Origin: a bacterium
GTDB lineage: Bacteria; Babelota; Babeliae; Babelales; UBA12409
Assembly (NCBI GenBank): GCA_018660415.1
Contig: JABJKG010000006.1
Span: 62,001-126,000 of the forward strand
Length of the DNA stretch: 64,000 nucleotides
Direction: 5' to 3'
Part shown: positions 53,718-64,000 of the stretch, piece after piece
Layout: the number at the start of each line of letters is the position of its first letter
How positions within the stretch are numbered: position 1 is the stretch's first letter
Program-made: the position numbers and the translations under genes
The notes under the pieces: generated by a model
What the model was told of the DNA's origin: nothing
Database searches by the model: none
The model's input: only the letters and a program-made list of their open reading frames with translations

Positions 53718-53815
53718 ACTTATATACATCTATCGGAAAAGGCCTTTCAAATGTCATTTCTTATGTGTGAAAAAAATAATTATTATATAATGAATTAAAG
53801 AGGATTTGTTGCATT

Positions 53816-54187
53816 ATGCCTACAGTCAATCAGCTTATTCGCAGTAAAAGAAAGCGAACAAAAGAGAAGTCAAAGAGCGCTGCGCTTAAAGACTGTCCAC
53901 AGGTGAGAGGGGTTTGTACCCGCGTATTCACAACAACACCTAAAAAGCCTAACTCAGCGTTACGTAAAGTTGCAAGAGTTAAGCTATCGAATGGCATGGA
54001 AGTAAGTGCATATATCCCTGGAGAAGGGCACAACTTACAAGAACACTCTGTGGTATTAATCCGTGGTGGTCGAGTAAAGGATTTGCCCGGTGTTAAGTAC
54101 CACATTGTTCGTGGGGCACTTGATACAGCTGGAGTAGAAAATAGAAAACAATCACGTTCATTATATGGCGCCAAGCGACCAAAATAA
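53816..54187 (+). CDS. rpsL: 30S ribosomal protein S12
   Basis: S12 monitors codon-anticodon pairing in the decoding centre. The 123 residues contain [13 protein letters not shown] and [10 protein letters not shown]. The two Lys positions whose changes give streptomycin resistance in E. coli are unaltered here. It heads the rpsL-rpsG-fusA-tuf cluster. Confidence 0.97.
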   Translation: MPTVNQLIRSKRKRTKEKSKSAALKDCPQVRGVCTRVFTTTPKKPNSALRKVARVKLSNGMEVSAYIPGEGHNLQEHSVVLIRGGRVKDLPGVKYHIVRGALDTAGVENRKQSRSLYGAKRPK

Positions 54188-54216
54188 TAGAATTGCTTAA
54201 GAGGATTTAAAAGATT

Positions 54217-54699
54217 ATGCCTAGAAGAAAAAAGAGCAGTTTTACCAGAGATATCGGAGTTGATCTCGTTTATCAATCTGAAGTTGTGCAAAAATTGATC
54301 AATATGATCATGAAGCAGGGTAAAAAAACTACAGCTCAGCGTATTGTTTATGGTGCGCTCGATATTTTGTCCGAAAAAAACAAGGGTGATAAAAAGCAGG
54401 CGTTTGAAATGTTTGAACGTGCTTTTAGCCAAGTAGTACCTTCCGTTGAGGTTCGTCCTCGTCGTGTTGGTGGTAGTGTATACCAGATTCCTGTTGCGGT
54501 TCAGCCTGCGCGTGCTCGTGCATTGGCATTTAGATGGATTATTAAGGCTGCTTCACAGCGCCCTGCAAAGTCCATGGATCGTCGATTAGCTCAAGAGTTA
54601 ATGGATGCAGCAGAAGGTCGTGGTGGTGCTATGAAGAGAAAAATGGAAGTGCATAAGATGGCAGAGTCCAACAGGGCTTTCTCCCATTATGCTTGGTAA
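54217..54699 (+). CDS. rpsG: 30S ribosomal protein S7
   Basis: S7 nucleates assembly of the 30S head. The 160-residue length is usual. Recognised segments are P-R-R-K at the start, V-E-V-R-P-R-R-V-G-G-S-V-Y-Q and the C-terminal H-K-M-A-E-S-N-R-A-F. It is 29 bases after rpsL. Confidence 0.97.
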   Translation: MPRRKKSSFTRDIGVDLVYQSEVVQKLINMIMKQGKKTTAQRIVYGALDILSEKNKGDKKQAFEMFERAFSQVVPSVEVRPRRVGGSVYQIPVAVQPARARALAFRWIIKAASQRPAKSMDRRLAQELMDAAEGRGGAMKRKMEVHKMAESNRAFSHYAW

Positions 54700-54711
54700 G
54701 GTGAAAAAGTT

Positions 54712-56778
54712 ATGAGTACGAAGTTAAATAATTACAGAAATATTGGTATCGTTGCTCACATTGATGCGGGTAAAACAACCGTGACAGAACGTATTTTGTT
54801 CTATACAGGTGTTTCGCATAAGATCGGTGAGGTTCATGAGGGTGAAGCTGTCATGGATTGGATGGAACAGGAGCGTGAGCGTGGTATTACTATTACCTCT
54901 GCTGCGACTACTTGTTTCTGGGGCGATAAGCAAATTAATATTATTGATACACCGGGTCACGTTGATTTTACTATTGAAGTAGGGCGCTCTTTGCGTGTTC
55001 TTGATGGTATGGTCGGCGTTTTTTGTGGTGTTGGTGGTGTTCAGCCGCAATCTGAGACTGTATGGCGTCAGGCTAACCGTTATAAGGTGCCTCGTGTGGC
55101 GTTTGTAAATAAGCTTGATCGTATTGGTGCTGATTACTTAAAAGTGATCGAAGATATCAATACTAAGCTTAGGGGCAACGCTATTGCAATGCAGTTGCAG
55201 GTTGGAAAATCAGAAGAATTTACTGGGATCATTGATCTCGTATCCATGAGAATGGCTACTTTTGAAAAAGGTGATAAAGGTTCTGAGGTTGATTGGGCTG
55301 ACATTCCTGAAGAGTATAGAGCACAGGCAGAAGAGCACCGCACTCTACTTGTAGAGAAGATTTGTGACTTTGATGACGAACTTGCTGAGAAGTATCTTGG
55401 CGGGGAAGAGATCAGTATTGACGAGCTTAAGCGTGGCATTCGTAAGGCTGTTCTTAGTTTAGAGCTTACTCCAGTTTTCTGTGGTACAGCGTTTAAGAAC
55501 AAGGGTGTTCAGTTGTTGCTTGATGCAGTGTCTGATTACTTGCCATCCCCATTAGATGTTCCGCCAGTTGAGGGTGTAAATCCAAAGACTGATGCTGTAG
55601 AGCTTCGTAGTGCTGATAAAAATGAGCCGTTTAGTGCTTTAGCATTTAAAATTATGACAGATCCGTTTGTGGGTGTGTTGACCTTTATTCGAGTTTATTC
55701 GGGTGTTTTAAAAGCTGGTTCATATGTTCTTAATGTTCGAACTGGTGAAAAAGAGCGAGTAAGTCGTTTGGTTCAAATGCATGCTGATAAGCGTGAAGAA
55801 ATTAAAGAAGTAAGTGCTGGTGATATTGCTGCTGCTGTTGGTATTAAAGACGTAGCAACTGGTGATTCATTGTGTGATGAAAAAGCGCCAGTAGCTCTTG
55901 AGTCTATTGATGTACCGCCTGCGGTTATTTCCTCATCAGTTGAGCCTAAGAACAAGGGTGAGTATGAAAAAATGGCCCTTGCTTTACGTAAAATGATGTT
56001 GGAAGATCCGTCTTTCCGATATTCATATGATAAAGAAACAGGACAAACTGTTATTTCTGGTATGGGTGAGTTGCACTTAGAGGTGGTTGTAGATCGTCTT
56101 AAGCGCGAACAAAATGTTGACCTAGCCCAGGGTAAGATGCAGGTTGCTTATAAGGAAACTATACAAAAACCGGTTGATGTTGAAGCCAAGTACATTAAAC
56201 AGTCTGGTGGTAGAGGTCAGTATGGTCACGTATGGATCAAGTTTGAGCCGCTCGAACGAGGAAAAGGGTTTGAGTTTGAAAATGCAGTAACGGGTGGATC
56301 GATTCCTAGAGAATTTATCGCACCGGTTGAAAAGGGTCTTCTTGCCTGTAAGGATAATGGCGTTATTGCTAACTATCCTATGGTGGATTTCAAGGCTGTT
56401 TTGCATGATGGTTCGTATCACGATGTTGACTCCTCGGAGGAAGCATTTAAAGCTGCTGCCCGTATGGCGTTTAGAAAGGGTATGCAGTTAGCTTCACCTG
56501 TGTTGCTGGAACCAGTAATGAAGGTTGAAGTGGAAACTCCAGAAGAGTATATGGGTGATGTTATGGGTGATTTAAACTCACGACGTGGCCGTATCCTAGG
56601 GATGGAGGCCAAAGGTGCAGCTCAGACTATTATGTCTGAAGTGCCTTTAGCAGAAATGGTTGGCTATGCCACTGACTTGCGTTCTATGACAAAAGGACGT
56701 GCAACTTACGCGATGGAGTTTGAATGCTATCGTGAAGTGCCTAAGCAAGTTCAAGAAGAAATAGCTGGTGAAAAGTAA
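54712..56778 (+). CDS. fusA: Elongation factor G
   Basis: EF-G is the GTPase that drives tRNA-mRNA translocation. The 688 residues have G1 A-H-I-D-A-G-K-T (15-22), the switch R-G-I-T (57-60), D-T-P-G-H (79-83) and N-K-L-D (133-136). Domains II to V follow, including G-M-G-E-L-H-L-E and G-G-R-G-Q-Y-G-H. It has no insertions beyond the common core. Confidence 0.97.
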   Translation: MSTKLNNYRNIGIVAHIDAGKTTVTERILFYTGVSHKIGEVHEGEAVMDWMEQERERGITITSAATTCFWGDKQINIIDTPGHVDFTIEVGRSLRVLDGMVGVFCGVGGVQPQSETVWRQANRYKVPRVAFVNKLDRIGADYLKVIEDINTKLRGNAIAMQLQVGKSEEFTGIIDLVSMRMATFEKGDKGSEVDWADIPEEYRAQAEEHRTLLVEKICDFDDELAEKYLGGEEISIDELKRGIRKAVLSLELTPVFCGTAFKNKGVQLLLDAVSDYLPSPLDVPPVEGVNPKTDAVELRSADKNEPFSALAFKIMTDPFVGVLTFIRVYSGVLKAGSYVLNVRTGEKERVSRLVQMHADKREEIKEVSAGDIAAAVGIKDVATGDSLCDEKAPVALESIDVPPAVISSSVEPKNKGEYEKMALALRKMMLEDPSFRYSYDKETGQTVISGMGELHLEVVVDRLKREQNVDLAQGKMQVAYKETIQKPVDVEAKYIKQSGGRGQYGHVWIKFEPLERGKGFEFENAVTGGSIPREFIAPVEKGLLACKDNGVIANYPMVDFKAVLHDGSYHDVDSSEEAFKAAARMAFRKGMQLASPVLLEPVMKVEVETPEEYMGDVMGDLNSRRGRILGMEAKGAAQTIMSEVPLAEMVGYATDLRSMTKGRATYAMEFECYREVPKQVQEEIAGEK

Positions 56779-56819
56779 ATTGTTAAATTTAATATAAATT
56801 TTTGCAGGAGTAAAATATT

Positions 56820-58010
56820 ATGGCAAAAGATGTATTTGAGCGTAAAAAGCCCCACGTAAATATTGGAACTATTGGTCACGTTGATCATGGTAAAACAACA
56901 TTGACTGCGGCTATTACCAAGCGTCAAGCTGATAAGGGCTTGGCAAACTTTAAAGATTTTGGTTCAATCGATAACGCACCAGAAGAAAGAGAACGTGGTA
57001 TTACTATCGCGACTTCTCACGTTGAGTATGAAACACCAAATCGTCACTATGCACACGTTGATTGTCCGGGTCACGCTGATTATGTTAAAAACATGATTAC
57101 TGGTGCGGCACAAATGGATGGTGCTATTTTAGTTGTATCTGCAGCTGATGGTGCTATGCCTCAAACTCGTGAGCACTTGCTCTTGGCTAAGAACGTGAAC
57201 GTTCCTAAGATCGTTGTTTTCCTTAACAAAGTTGACATGGTTGACGATGAGGAAATGGTAGAAATGGTTGAGGAAGAATTACGTGAATTGATCAGCAAGT
57301 ATGGCTTTGATGGGGAAAATGTACCTGTTATTAAGGGTTCAGCTCTTAAGTCACTTGAAGGTGATGATTCAGATCTAGGTGGTGGTGCTATTGATAAGCT
57401 TATGGAAGCTGTTGATACATACATTCCTGAGCCAGATCGTGATAAGGATAAGCCTTTCATGATGGCTGTTGAAGGTGTTTTCTCAATTCCTGGTCGTGGT
57501 ACAGTTGCTACAGGTAGAATTGAACGTGGTGTTGTTAATGTTGGTGACGAATGTCAAATTATGGGATTCGGTAAAGATCTAACCACAACTGTTACTGGTG
57601 TAGAAATGTTTAACAAAACATTGAACACTGGTGAAGCTGGTGATAACGTTGGTCTTCTTTTACGTGGTGTAAAGAAAGAAGAAATCGAACGTGGTATGGT
57701 TATCTGTAAAAAAGGTTCCATGAAGCTTCATACTAAGTTCAAGTGCCAAGCATACATCTTGAATAAAGATGAAGGTGGACGTCATAGCCCATTCTTTACT
57801 GGTTACCGTCCTCAGTTTTATATCAGAACTACTGACGTTACTGGTGTTGTAAGCTTGCCTGAAGGGCGTGAAATGGTTATGCCTGGTGATGATTCAGAAT
57901 TCAGTGTTGAGTTGATTGCTCCAGTTGCTATTGAAAAAGACATGCGCTTCACTATTCGTGAAGGTGGTCGTACTGTTGGATCCGGAATTGTTACTGAACT
58001 TACAGATTAG
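56820..58010 (+). CDS. tuf: Elongation factor Tu
   Basis: EF-Tu delivers aminoacyl-tRNA to the ribosome. The 396 residues have G-H-V-D-H-G-K-T (19-26), D-C-P-G-H (81-85) and N-K-V-D (136-139). Domains 2 and 3 are intact. GCAGGAG precedes the ATG. This is the only tuf in the window; the site near secE where a second copy often lies is empty. Confidence 0.98.
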   Translation: MAKDVFERKKPHVNIGTIGHVDHGKTTLTAAITKRQADKGLANFKDFGSIDNAPEERERGITIATSHVEYETPNRHYAHVDCPGHADYVKNMITGAAQMDGAILVVSAADGAMPQTREHLLLAKNVNVPKIVVFLNKVDMVDDEEMVEMVEEELRELISKYGFDGENVPVIKGSALKSLEGDDSDLGGGAIDKLMEAVDTYIPEPDRDKDKPFMMAVEGVFSIPGRGTVATGRIERGVVNVGDECQIMGFGKDLTTTVTGVEMFNKTLNTGEAGDNVGLLLRGVKKEEIERGMVICKKGSMKLHTKFKCQAYILNKDEGGRHSPFFTGYRPQFYIRTTDVTGVVSLPEGREMVMPGDDSEFSVELIAPVAIEKDMRFTIREGGRTVGSGIVTELTD

Positions 58011-58021
58011 GTTTTAGATAA

Positions 58022-58327
58022 ATGAAAAAACAAAGAATTAGATTAACACTAAAATCATACGACCATCAATTACTTGATAAGGCTGTAAAGCAAATAGTTT
58101 TAACGGTTCGACGAACAGGTTCCCCTATGGTGGGACCTGTTCCGATGCCGAACAAAAAAAGATGCTTCACGGTTTTACGATCTCCTCACGTTGACAAAAA
58201 ATCACGCGAGCAGTTTGAAATTGTGGCTCATAGACGTATATTAGATATTCTTTCACCTTCGGATCAAACCATGGATGCGTTAATGAAGTTGAATATTTCA
58301 TCTGGTGTTGATGTAGAGATTCGTTAG
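58022..58327 (+). CDS. rpsJ: 30S ribosomal protein S10
   Basis: S10 belongs to the 30S head and also serves as NusE in antitermination. The 101-residue protein has [15 protein letters not shown] and [14 protein letters not shown]. It lies 11 bases after tuf and begins the S10 cluster. Confidence 0.97.
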   Translation: MKKQRIRLTLKSYDHQLLDKAVKQIVLTVRRTGSPMVGPVPMPNKKRCFTVLRSPHVDKKSREQFEIVAHRRILDILSPSDQTMDALMKLNISSGVDVEIR

Positions 58328-58339
58328 AAAGGGTTATAA

Positions 58340-58966
58340 ATGGTTAGCGGTCTTTGGGGTAGAAAAATAGGAATGACTCAAATCTTTCAAGATGACCAAA
58401 CGGTTATTCCTGTTACTGTTATAGACGCATCAAGCTGGATTATTACGCAAATCAAGACTGATGAGCGTGATGATTATAGTGCAGTGCAAATTGGCCAAGT
58501 TCGTAAAAAATATGCGAACGAAGCATTTGATATTTCTTGGATTAAAGCTCTGAGAAAATATTTTATTGAAGTTAAAGAAGTTAAAGTGTCAGACGAAAGT
58601 CTTGCGACATTAAAAGTTGGCCAACAAGTTGAGTTTCATAATGACTTAGCAGAAGGTACAACGGTTAATATCTTCGGAACAACTATTGGTAAAGGTTTTG
58701 CCGGTGTTGTGAAACGATACAACTTTGGAGGTGGACGAAAAACTCACGGTTCGACTTTTCACCGTGCACCGGGTTCAATTGGTTTTATGGCTACACAGGG
58801 TCGTGTTATTAAGGGCAAAAAAATGCCTGGACAAATGGGATCTAAAAAACGAGTTGTGAAAAACCTTGAAATTATTAAGGTTGATCCTAACGCGCAAGTT
58901 ATTTTAGTAAAAGGATCAGTGCCAGGCAAGGCAGGATCGTTAGTATATCTGCAAAAGAATGGATAG
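58340..58966 (+). CDS. rplC: 50S ribosomal protein L3
   Basis: L3 is an early assembly protein near the peptidyl transferase centre. The 208 residues open G-R-K-I-G-M-T-Q-I-F and contain the central loop with G-K-G-F-A-G-V-V-K-R-Y and H-G-S-T-F-H-R-A-P-G-S-I-G. It is 12 bases after rpsJ. Confidence 0.97.
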   Translation: MVSGLWGRKIGMTQIFQDDQTVIPVTVIDASSWIITQIKTDERDDYSAVQIGQVRKKYANEAFDISWIKALRKYFIEVKEVKVSDESLATLKVGQQVEFHNDLAEGTTVNIFGTTIGKGFAGVVKRYNFGGGRKTHGSTFHRAPGSIGFMATQGRVIKGKKMPGQMGSKKRVVKNLEIIKVDPNAQVILVKGSVPGKAGSLVYLQKNG

Positions 58967-58969
58967 AAT

Positions 58970-59635
58970 ATGATTGAACAGAAAACAAATAAAAAGGCTT
59001 CTGAGAAGCCGACAGTAGGAAAAGACCTTACGGTTATTTCTGCTGACGGTGCTGGATTTGTTGCTCACGAATGTGAAGTAAATCCTGCAAAGTTTTCTCA
59101 GTATGTACGAACATTATTGTTCAATTGGCGACAAGGGACAGTGGGTGTCAAGGGACGTTCAGATGTTAACCTTTCAAACAAAAAGCCATGGAAGCAAAAA
59201 GGTACTGGTAATGCGCGAGCAGGGTCAGCACGTTCTCCTATTTGGCGTGGTGGTGGTGTGACTTTTGGTCCACAAGCACGTGTTAGAAAGCTTTCAGTTC
59301 CTAAAGCGCTTAGAAAACGCGTTTTAAGTCAATTGTTTGGTCAGTTGTTGGATAACAATTGTGTAACAAGTTTAGATTGGAAATTTGATTCAGAAATTCC
59401 AAAAACAGCATTAGCAAATCGTATGTTGAAAGAACAGAATTTGTATAATTCAAAGGTTCTGTTACTTGTTTCAAACGGTGATATTTTGATGCAACGTTCA
59501 TTTGCTAACTTGGCCAATGTAAGAATTGTATTATTTGATCAAGTCAATGCTTTCGATTTAGCACACACTGAAAAAGTTGTTGTGTTTGAGAAAGATATGG
59601 ACGCATTTAAAGAAATGGTAGCGCGATGGAATTAA
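58970..59635 (+). CDS. rplD: 50S ribosomal protein L4
   Basis: L4 lines part of the exit tunnel. The 221-residue protein has a short Lys/Glu-rich N-terminal extension of about 18 residues, then the core with [19 protein letters not shown] and S-P-I-W-R-G-G-G. In E. coli L4 also regulates its operon. Its 3' end overlaps rplW by 10 bases. Confidence 0.96.
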   Translation: MIEQKTNKKASEKPTVGKDLTVISADGAGFVAHECEVNPAKFSQYVRTLLFNWRQGTVGVKGRSDVNLSNKKPWKQKGTGNARAGSARSPIWRGGGVTFGPQARVRKLSVPKALRKRVLSQLFGQLLDNNCVTSLDWKFDSEIPKTALANRMLKEQNLYNSKVLLLVSNGDILMQRSFANLANVRIVLFDQVNAFDLAHTEKVVVFEKDMDAFKEMVARWN

Positions 59636-59964
59636 GTATATACGATATTATTATGGGACCTGTTCTCAGTGAAGATGCTCACAAAAAGAACAGAGTTTTA
59701 GGACAACTTGTTTTGCAAGTCCATCCAAAAGCTACTAAGCCTCGTATTAAAGAAGCCATGAAAAAGCTATTCGACGTTGAAGTTGAAACAGTGCGAACCT
59801 ATGTTCGTCCTGGTAAACGTAAGCGTATTGGTAAATCACGTCTTTTTACTGATGGTAGCGATGAGAAGAGAGCAAATATTACTTTGAAAGAAGGATATTC
59901 TCTTGATTTATTTGGAACACAAGAGGCTGTAGCTGCTGAGAAAGCTGCAAAAGAGAATAAATAG
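59626..59964 (+). CDS. rplW: 50S ribosomal protein L23
   Basis: L23 sits at the tunnel exit and docks trigger factor and SRP. The 112 residues include the core ([25 protein letters not shown]) and an Ala/Lys/Glu tail. The start lies within the end of rplD. Confidence 0.95.
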   Translation: MELSIYDIIMGPVLSEDAHKKNRVLGQLVLQVHPKATKPRIKEAMKKLFDVEVETVRTYVRPGKRKRIGKSRLFTDGSDEKRANITLKEGYSLDLFGTQEAVAAEKAAKENK

Positions 59965-60000
59965 TTAATTAATTAAGCTAGAATTAGAGGCGATTAACAA

Positions 60001-60819
60001 ATGGCAATTATAACAAGGAAACCACGAAATGCTTCGTTACGTTTCCAGACATATTTATCTACGGATGAATTAACAAAGAAAAAGCCTGAGAAGAGCTTAA
60101 CAGTTGGATTGAAAAGAAAAGCTGGTAGAAATGCTTATGGGCGGATTACTGTACGTCACCGTGGTGGTGGTGCAGCCCGTCTGTATCGTATTATCGACTT
60201 TAGACGAAGCGTCAAAGATGTTCCTGGTAAAGTGACAGCAATTGAATATGATCCAAATAGAAATGTACCTATTGCTTTAATAGTTTACAAAACTGGTGTA
60301 AAGAGGTATATTTTATTACCAGAGGGTTTGAAGGTTGGCAGCGAAGTTCTAGCATCAGTTGATGCAGAGGCTACAGTTGGTTGCGCCTTGCCGTTGAGAA
60401 AGATTCCTGTTGGTTTTACTGTGCATAATGTAGAGTTGCTTCCAGGTGCAGGTGGGAAATTCGCACGAAGTGCGGGTTCATCAGTGAAATTCCTTGCTAA
60501 GACAGATAAGTATGCTACTTTGCGTATGCCTTCAGGGGAAATGCGTAATGTTTTACTGGATTGTTGGGCTACCGTTGGTACATTGAGCAATGCAGAGTAT
60601 AAAAACATTGTAATTGGTAAGGCTGGAAGAACCAGACACATGGGATTCCGACCGACTGTTCGTGGTATGGCTATGAACCCTGTTGATCACCCACATGGTG
60701 GTGGTGAAGGGCGTTCTAAGTCTGGACAGCACCCTGTATCCCCTTGGGGTAAAGGTGCTAAGGGTTCAAGGACAAAACGTCGCAAGAATCCTTTAGTATT
60801 AAAGAGAAGAAAAAAATAA
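60001..60819 (+). CDS. rplB: 50S ribosomal protein L2
   Basis: L2 is essential for subunit joining and peptidyl transferase activity. The 272-residue length is usual. Recognised features are G-R-I-T-V-R-H-R-G-G-G, Y-D-P-N-R and the C-terminal V-D-H-P-H-G-G-G-E-G, including the active-region His. Confidence 0.98.
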   Translation: MAIITRKPRNASLRFQTYLSTDELTKKKPEKSLTVGLKRKAGRNAYGRITVRHRGGGAARLYRIIDFRRSVKDVPGKVTAIEYDPNRNVPIALIVYKTGVKRYILLPEGLKVGSEVLASVDAEATVGCALPLRKIPVGFTVHNVELLPGAGGKFARSAGSSVKFLAKTDKYATLRMPSGEMRNVLLDCWATVGTLSNAEYKNIVIGKAGRTRHMGFRPTVRGMAMNPVDHPHGGGEGRSKSGQHPVSPWGKGAKGSRTKRRKNPLVLKRRKK

Positions 60820-60861
60820 CTAGGAAATAGCGTTATAATAGCTAAGTAAGGTTTTATAATA

Positions 60862-61146
60862 ATGGCAAGATCATCAAAGAAGGGTCCTTTTGTAGATGCT
60901 TCGTTAATGAAGAAAATTGTTAGTGCAAAGAAAGAGAGTAAGCCACAGGCTATCAAGACTTGGTCTCGGCGCAGTATGATTCTCCCAGAATTTGTTGGGT
61001 TAACAATCGCTGTCCATAATGGTCGTAAGTTTGTGTCAGTCTTTGTTTCGGAAAATATGGTAGGACACTACCTTGGTGAATTTGCGCCTACGAGAACATT
61101 TAAAATGCACAGTGGACAACGTCAATCAGCTGGAGCGAGAGGTTAA
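60862..61146 (+). CDS. rpsS: 30S ribosomal protein S19
   Basis: S19 contacts the 16S 3' domain next to S13. The 94 residues include [22 protein letters not shown] and [10 protein letters not shown]. It lies 42 bases after rplB. Confidence 0.97.
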   Translation: MARSSKKGPFVDASLMKKIVSAKKESKPQAIKTWSRRSMILPEFVGLTIAVHNGRKFVSVFVSENMVGHYLGEFAPTRTFKMHSGQRQSAGARG

Positions 61147-61149
61147 TCT

Positions 61150-61491
61150 ATGGAAGAATATAATGCAAAGGCACGATATATCCGTGTATCCCCTTATAAA
61201 ATGCGTCCAGTAGTTGACGTGATCAGAGGGAAAGATGTTGGATATGCCCTCAATTGGCTGTCTGTACAGGCGCTTAAAAAGGTAGTACCTCTGAAAAAGG
61301 TTTTAGAGTCTGCGATTGCAAATGCGCAAGATAGAGCAGATCTTAATAAATCTGACTTAAGAATTAAAGATATCCGTGTGGATCAAGGTCCTGTATTTAA
61401 GTATTTTAAACCTGGTTCAATGGGACGTGCCAAGGTTCAACGCAAAAGACTTTGCCATATTAGCATAACCCTAACAAAGAAAGAGGTTTAG
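61150..61491 (+). CDS. rplV: 50S ribosomal protein L22
   Basis: L22 reaches into the exit tunnel with its beta-hairpin loop. The 113-residue protein has the start A-K-A-R-Y-I-R-V-S-P-Y-K-M-R and the hairpin tip near K-P-G-S-M-G-R-A. The tip is typical, with no macrolide-resistance-type insertion seen. Confidence 0.97.
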   Translation: MEEYNAKARYIRVSPYKMRPVVDVIRGKDVGYALNWLSVQALKKVVPLKKVLESAIANAQDRADLNKSDLRIKDIRVDQGPVFKYFKPGSMGRAKVQRKRLCHISITLTKKEV

Positions 61492-61492
61492 T

Positions 61493-62131
61493 GTGGGACA
61501 AAAAGTAAATCCAATTGGCTTTAGAGTTGGTGTATATCGTCCATGGAACGCTCGATGGTTTGCTCGAGGATCTTATGGCGACCAGTTACTGCAAGATCAA
61601 AAAATCAGAGAATATTTGAAAAAAACTCTTGATAGTGCAGAAGTTGGCAACGTTGAGATTGAAAAGCCTGGTGGCGATAGCGTTAAAGTTATCATCCATA
61701 CAGCTAGAGCGGGTATTGTTATTGGTAAAAAAGGCCAAGAAATTGACCGTTTGCGCAATGATTTGGCTAGAATCCTTAAAGTGCCTAGCGTAGAGATTTC
61801 CGTGCAGGAGATTAAGTCTCCTGAGCTGACAGCTCAATTGGTTGCAAAGAACATTGCTTCACAGATTGAACGTCGTGGTAATTATAAGAAAATCATGAAA
61901 AAAGCTATGGCATCTACAATGCGTGCTGGTGCTCAAGGTGTTAAGATTTGTATCGCTGGTAGACTTGGCGGTGCAGAAATTGCACGGAGCGAGTGGGGAC
62001 GTGCTGGTTCAGTTCCTCTTCATACCTTGCGATATGATATTGATTATGCCCTGGTGACTGCAATGACTACTTATGGTATAATAGGTATTAAAGTATGGAT
62101 TTGCAGAGGCGAATATCAACTTAAGAAATAA
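61493..62131 (+). CDS. rpsC: 30S ribosomal protein S3
   Basis: S3 forms the mRNA entry site. The 212 residues start [12 protein letters not shown] and contain the KH domain ([10 protein letters not shown]) and the C-terminal [13 protein letters not shown]. The GTG start is one base after the rplV stop; GGTTTAGT is the only upstream pairing, so translation may be coupled. Confidence 0.97.
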   Translation: MGQKVNPIGFRVGVYRPWNARWFARGSYGDQLLQDQKIREYLKKTLDSAEVGNVEIEKPGGDSVKVIIHTARAGIVIGKKGQEIDRLRNDLARILKVPSVEISVQEIKSPELTAQLVAKNIASQIERRGNYKKIMKKAMASTMRAGAQGVKICIAGRLGGAEIARSEWGRAGSVPLHTLRYDIDYALVTAMTTYGIIGIKVWICRGEYQLKK

Positions 62132-62151
62132 GAATTGAAGGAATTACAGAT

Positions 62152-62568
62152 ATGTTGATGCCCAAAAAAGTTAAATTTAGAAAAGTACAGCGCGGTACGA
62201 TGAAGGGACTTGCCAAAGGTGGTCGAGAGATTCTTTATGGTACATATGCCTTACAAGCTGTAGAGCCTGCATGGGTTTCTGCGGCACAGATCGAAGCTAT
62301 ACGTGTTACGGTTAACCGTCGGTTAAAAAAGGTTGGAAAATTGTTCTTACGAATATTTCCAGACAAGCCGATTACAAAGAAGCCTGCAGAAACACGCATG
62401 GGTAAGGGTAAGGGAGCTCCAGAGTTCTGGGTTTCAGTCGTAAAGCGTGAAAGAATAATTATTGAGATTGAAGGACTTCCTGAAGAGGAAGCAAAGAAGG
62501 TCTTGAAGTTGGCAAGCTATAAGCTTCCTCTCAAAACTAGATTTGTAAAAAGGCAACAAGCGATATGA
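62152..62568 (+). CDS. rplP: 50S ribosomal protein L16
   Basis: L16 helps place tRNA in the A and P sites. The 138-residue protein has [10 protein letters not shown], the conserved region around [15 protein letters not shown] and the C-terminal Lys-rich end. It overlaps rpmC by 4 bases. Confidence 0.97.
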   Translation: MLMPKKVKFRKVQRGTMKGLAKGGREILYGTYALQAVEPAWVSAAQIEAIRVTVNRRLKKVGKLFLRIFPDKPITKKPAETRMGKGKGAPEFWVSVVKRERIIIEIEGLPEEEAKKVLKLASYKLPLKTRFVKRQQAI

Positions 62569-62783
62569 ATAAAGAATCAAAAGGTTTAAGAGACCTTACT
62601 ATACAAGAGCTTCATGATAAAGCAGAAGGTTTGCGCCGAGAATTATTTAGCTTAAGGCTTCAAGGTCGAACATCTCATGTGAAGGACAACTCTCAGTATA
62701 ACAAGTTGCGTAAGGGAATTGCGCGAGTATTGACCATTAAGACTGAGAAAGAAGCAACTGAAGGGGCAAATAGTGACAAGTAA
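62565..62783 (+). CDS. rpmC: 50S ribosomal protein L29
   Basis: L29 sits near the tunnel exit with L23. The 72-residue protein has the two-helix fold ([22 protein letters not shown]) and a short Glu/Thr-rich tail. It overlaps both neighbours. Confidence 0.95.
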   Translation: MNKESKGLRDLTIQELHDKAEGLRRELFSLRLQGRTSHVKDNSQYNKLRKGIARVLTIKTEKEATEGANSDK

Positions 62784-63036
62784 TAAAAAACGTCTTTTGA
62801 GTGGAAAAGTAGTTTCTGATAAGATGGATAAGAGCATTGTTGTTTCTATTGAGCGATCAAAGAAGCACCCTGTGACTAACAAAATTATTAGAACTCATAA
62901 GAAATATAAAGTACATGATGAGAAGAGTGAAGCTAAATGTGGCGATATTGTAGAGGTTTACGCTGGCCGTCCATTATCAAAGCAAAAGTTTATGTACTTG
63001 CATAAAATTGTAAATAAAAACGCGCTTAATAAATAG
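62773..63036 (+). CDS. rpsQ: 30S ribosomal protein S17
   Basis: S17 is a primary 16S rRNA-binding protein. The 87 residues have the OB-fold core [14 protein letters not shown] and [14 protein letters not shown]. The GTG start lies inside rpmC (11-base overlap). Confidence 0.96.
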   Translation: MTSNKKRLLSGKVVSDKMDKSIVVSIERSKKHPVTNKIIRTHKKYKVHDEKSEAKCGDIVEVYAGRPLSKQKFMYLHKIVNKNALNK

Positions 63037-63059
63037 CTGTTAAATTAGGATATAGAACG

Positions 63060-63419
63060 ATGATTCAAAAACTGACCATGTTATCTTTAGCAGATAATTC
63101 TGGGGCAAAATTGCTCAGAGTGATACACGTTGTTGGAGGAACCCGGAAGAGATTTGCTTATTTGGGTGACCTAGTGAAGTGTTCAGTCAGAGTAGCTATT
63201 CCTGGTGGAAAAGTTAAAAAAGGTGATGTTGTTACTGCTGTAGTTGTACGTACTCGTAAAGAAGTGCGTCGTAAAGATGGTACTTATGTCCGCTTTAGTG
63301 AAAATGCAGGTGTACTTCTCAAGGATAAAAGTTTAATTGGAACACGTATTTTTGGTCCAGTGGCTCGGGAACTTAAGGCATATAAAGATATTATGTCCTT
63401 AGCTCCAGAAGTTTTATAA
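63060..63419 (+). CDS. rplN: 50S ribosomal protein L14
   Basis: L14 bridges the subunits and binds silencing factor RsfS in many bacteria. The 119 residues contain [23 protein letters not shown] and [11 protein letters not shown]. The length is as expected. Confidence 0.97.
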   Translation: MIQKLTMLSLADNSGAKLLRVIHVVGGTRKRFAYLGDLVKCSVRVAIPGGKVKKGDVVTAVVVRTRKEVRRKDGTYVRFSENAGVLLKDKSLIGTRIFGPVARELKAYKDIMSLAPEVL

Positions 63420-63434
63420 ATAGGGGTTATAGTT

Positions 63435-63698
63435 ATGCAAAAGCTTAAAAAGAACGATAAAGTTATTGTTATTTCAGGTAAGTACAAGGGCAAGCAAGGT
63501 TCCATTCTTGGGATTGTTTGGAAAAAGAATTGTATTCGTGTTGAAGGTGTTAACATCTTGACTAAGCACGTTAAGCCTAAAAAACAGGGTGAAAAAGGCG
63601 GAATTGTTAAAGAAGAAGGGTTCATTCATATTTCGAATGTAATGCCTATTCGTACTTCAGACAATAAGCCATGTAGAATTAATAAGATAGAACGATGA
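63435..63698 (+). CDS. rplX: 50S ribosomal protein L24
   Basis: L24 is an assembly initiator for the 50S subunit. The 87-residue protein has the KOW motif near the start (D-K-V-I-V-I-S-G-K-Y-K-G-K-Q-G) and V-N-I-L-T-K-H. It is somewhat shorter than E. coli L24 (104) but intact in its core. Confidence 0.96.
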   Translation: MQKLKKNDKVIVISGKYKGKQGSILGIVWKKNCIRVEGVNILTKHVKPKKQGEKGGIVKEEGFIHISNVMPIRTSDNKPCRINKIER

Positions 63699-63724
63699 AT
63701 TTGGCAGCAGTAAGGAATAAATAG

Positions 63725-64000
63725 ATGGCTAAGTCTCGATTAGAAGAAACCTATCGTAATGAATTACGACCAGAACTTGTAAAGTCTTTGGATATTAAGA
63801 ACATCATGGATGCTCCTAAAATTGAAAAGATAGTTCTGAACATAGGTGTTAAGGACGCGGTAGGCGATAGTAGGATTTTACAAAAAGTTATGAACATCTT
63901 TGATCAAGTAGCTGGTCAAAAATCTGTTAGAACTATTGCTAAAAAATCTATTGCTGGTTTTAAGATTCGTGAAGGGATGCCTCTTGGCACTAAAGTTACA
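63725..64000 (+). CDS. rplE: 50S ribosomal protein L5 (partial, cut by window end)
   Basis: L5 binds 5S rRNA in the central protuberance. The 92 residues visible start at ATG 63725 with M-A-K-S-R-L-E-E-T-Y and continue through K-I-V-L-N-I-G-V-K-D-A and A-G-F-K-I-R-E-G-M-P-L-G, which match the family. The remaining part lies beyond the window. Confidence 0.97.
   Translation, partial: MAKSRLEETYRNELRPELVKSLDIKNIMDAPKIEKIVLNIGVKDAVGDSRILQKVMNIFDQVAGQKSVRTIAKKSIAGFKIREGMPLGTKVT

Overview
The window reads as one contiguous piece of an AT-rich, gene-dense bacterial chromosome carrying mostly core information-processing genes. The cell looks diderm: MurC, a YidC with a large periplasmic domain, an RseP-type site-2 protease, a lipoprotein, and many exported proteins. 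Several traits suggest a reduced, probably host-associated lineage: ATP synthase gamma standing alone, tuf missing from its usual place beside secE, L13 without S9, amino-acid and sodium transporters, many small exported proteins of unknown function, and a mini-PolX like that of large DNA viruses. This fits Candidatus Dependentiae (TM6/Babela-like) best, but that assignment is inference without a search.

Layout. 1-6,022 (minus): 3'-truncated gene for a giant exported protein (at least 2,007 residues) built from about seven diverged repeats. 6,103-9,694: atpG, a YacP/NYN nuclease, TsaE, a small exported protein and a mini-PolX-like nucleotidyltransferase. 9,864-10,473: tRNAs Tyr, Gly, Thr, Thr, Trp. 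10,543-24,504: secE-nusG-rplKAJL-rpoBC-tRNA-Val-rpsO-pnp. 24,538-36,205: accessory and housekeeping genes (exported protein, leader-like ORF, BrnQ, HolA-like, DUF502, diverged CdaA/YbbR pair, TrpS, UvrD, IS605-like end, HflX). 36,441-40,468: ffh-rpsP-trmD(fusion)-rplS-lipoprotein. 40,532-41,922: four small exported, mostly Gly-rich proteins. 42,042-50,677: murC, merR, yidC-recR, two tandem M24 peptidases, NhaC. 51,002-53,565: rplM, two small exported proteins, rseP. 53,816-64,000: str and S10/spc ribosomal clusters (rpsL-rpsG-fusA-tuf-rpsJ-rplCDWB-rpsS-rplV-rpsC-rplP-rpmC-rpsQ-rplNX-rplE), cut by the window end inside rplE.

How it fits together. Most of the window builds transcription and translation machinery (RNA polymerase, ribosomal proteins, EF-G, EF-Tu, tRNAs, tRNA and RNA modification or turnover) and the Sec/SRP/YidC export route. 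The export route serves the many signal-peptide-bearing proteins encoded alongside. The best second-look items are the giant repeat protein, a CdaA-like cyclase with both signature motifs degraded, a mini-PolX with Asn for the third catalytic Asp, a Cys-rich insertion in RpoB, an rpoC stop codon lying inside a tRNA gene, an Ile/Val/Leu-rich leader-like ORF before brnQ, and an isolated IS200/IS605-type end.
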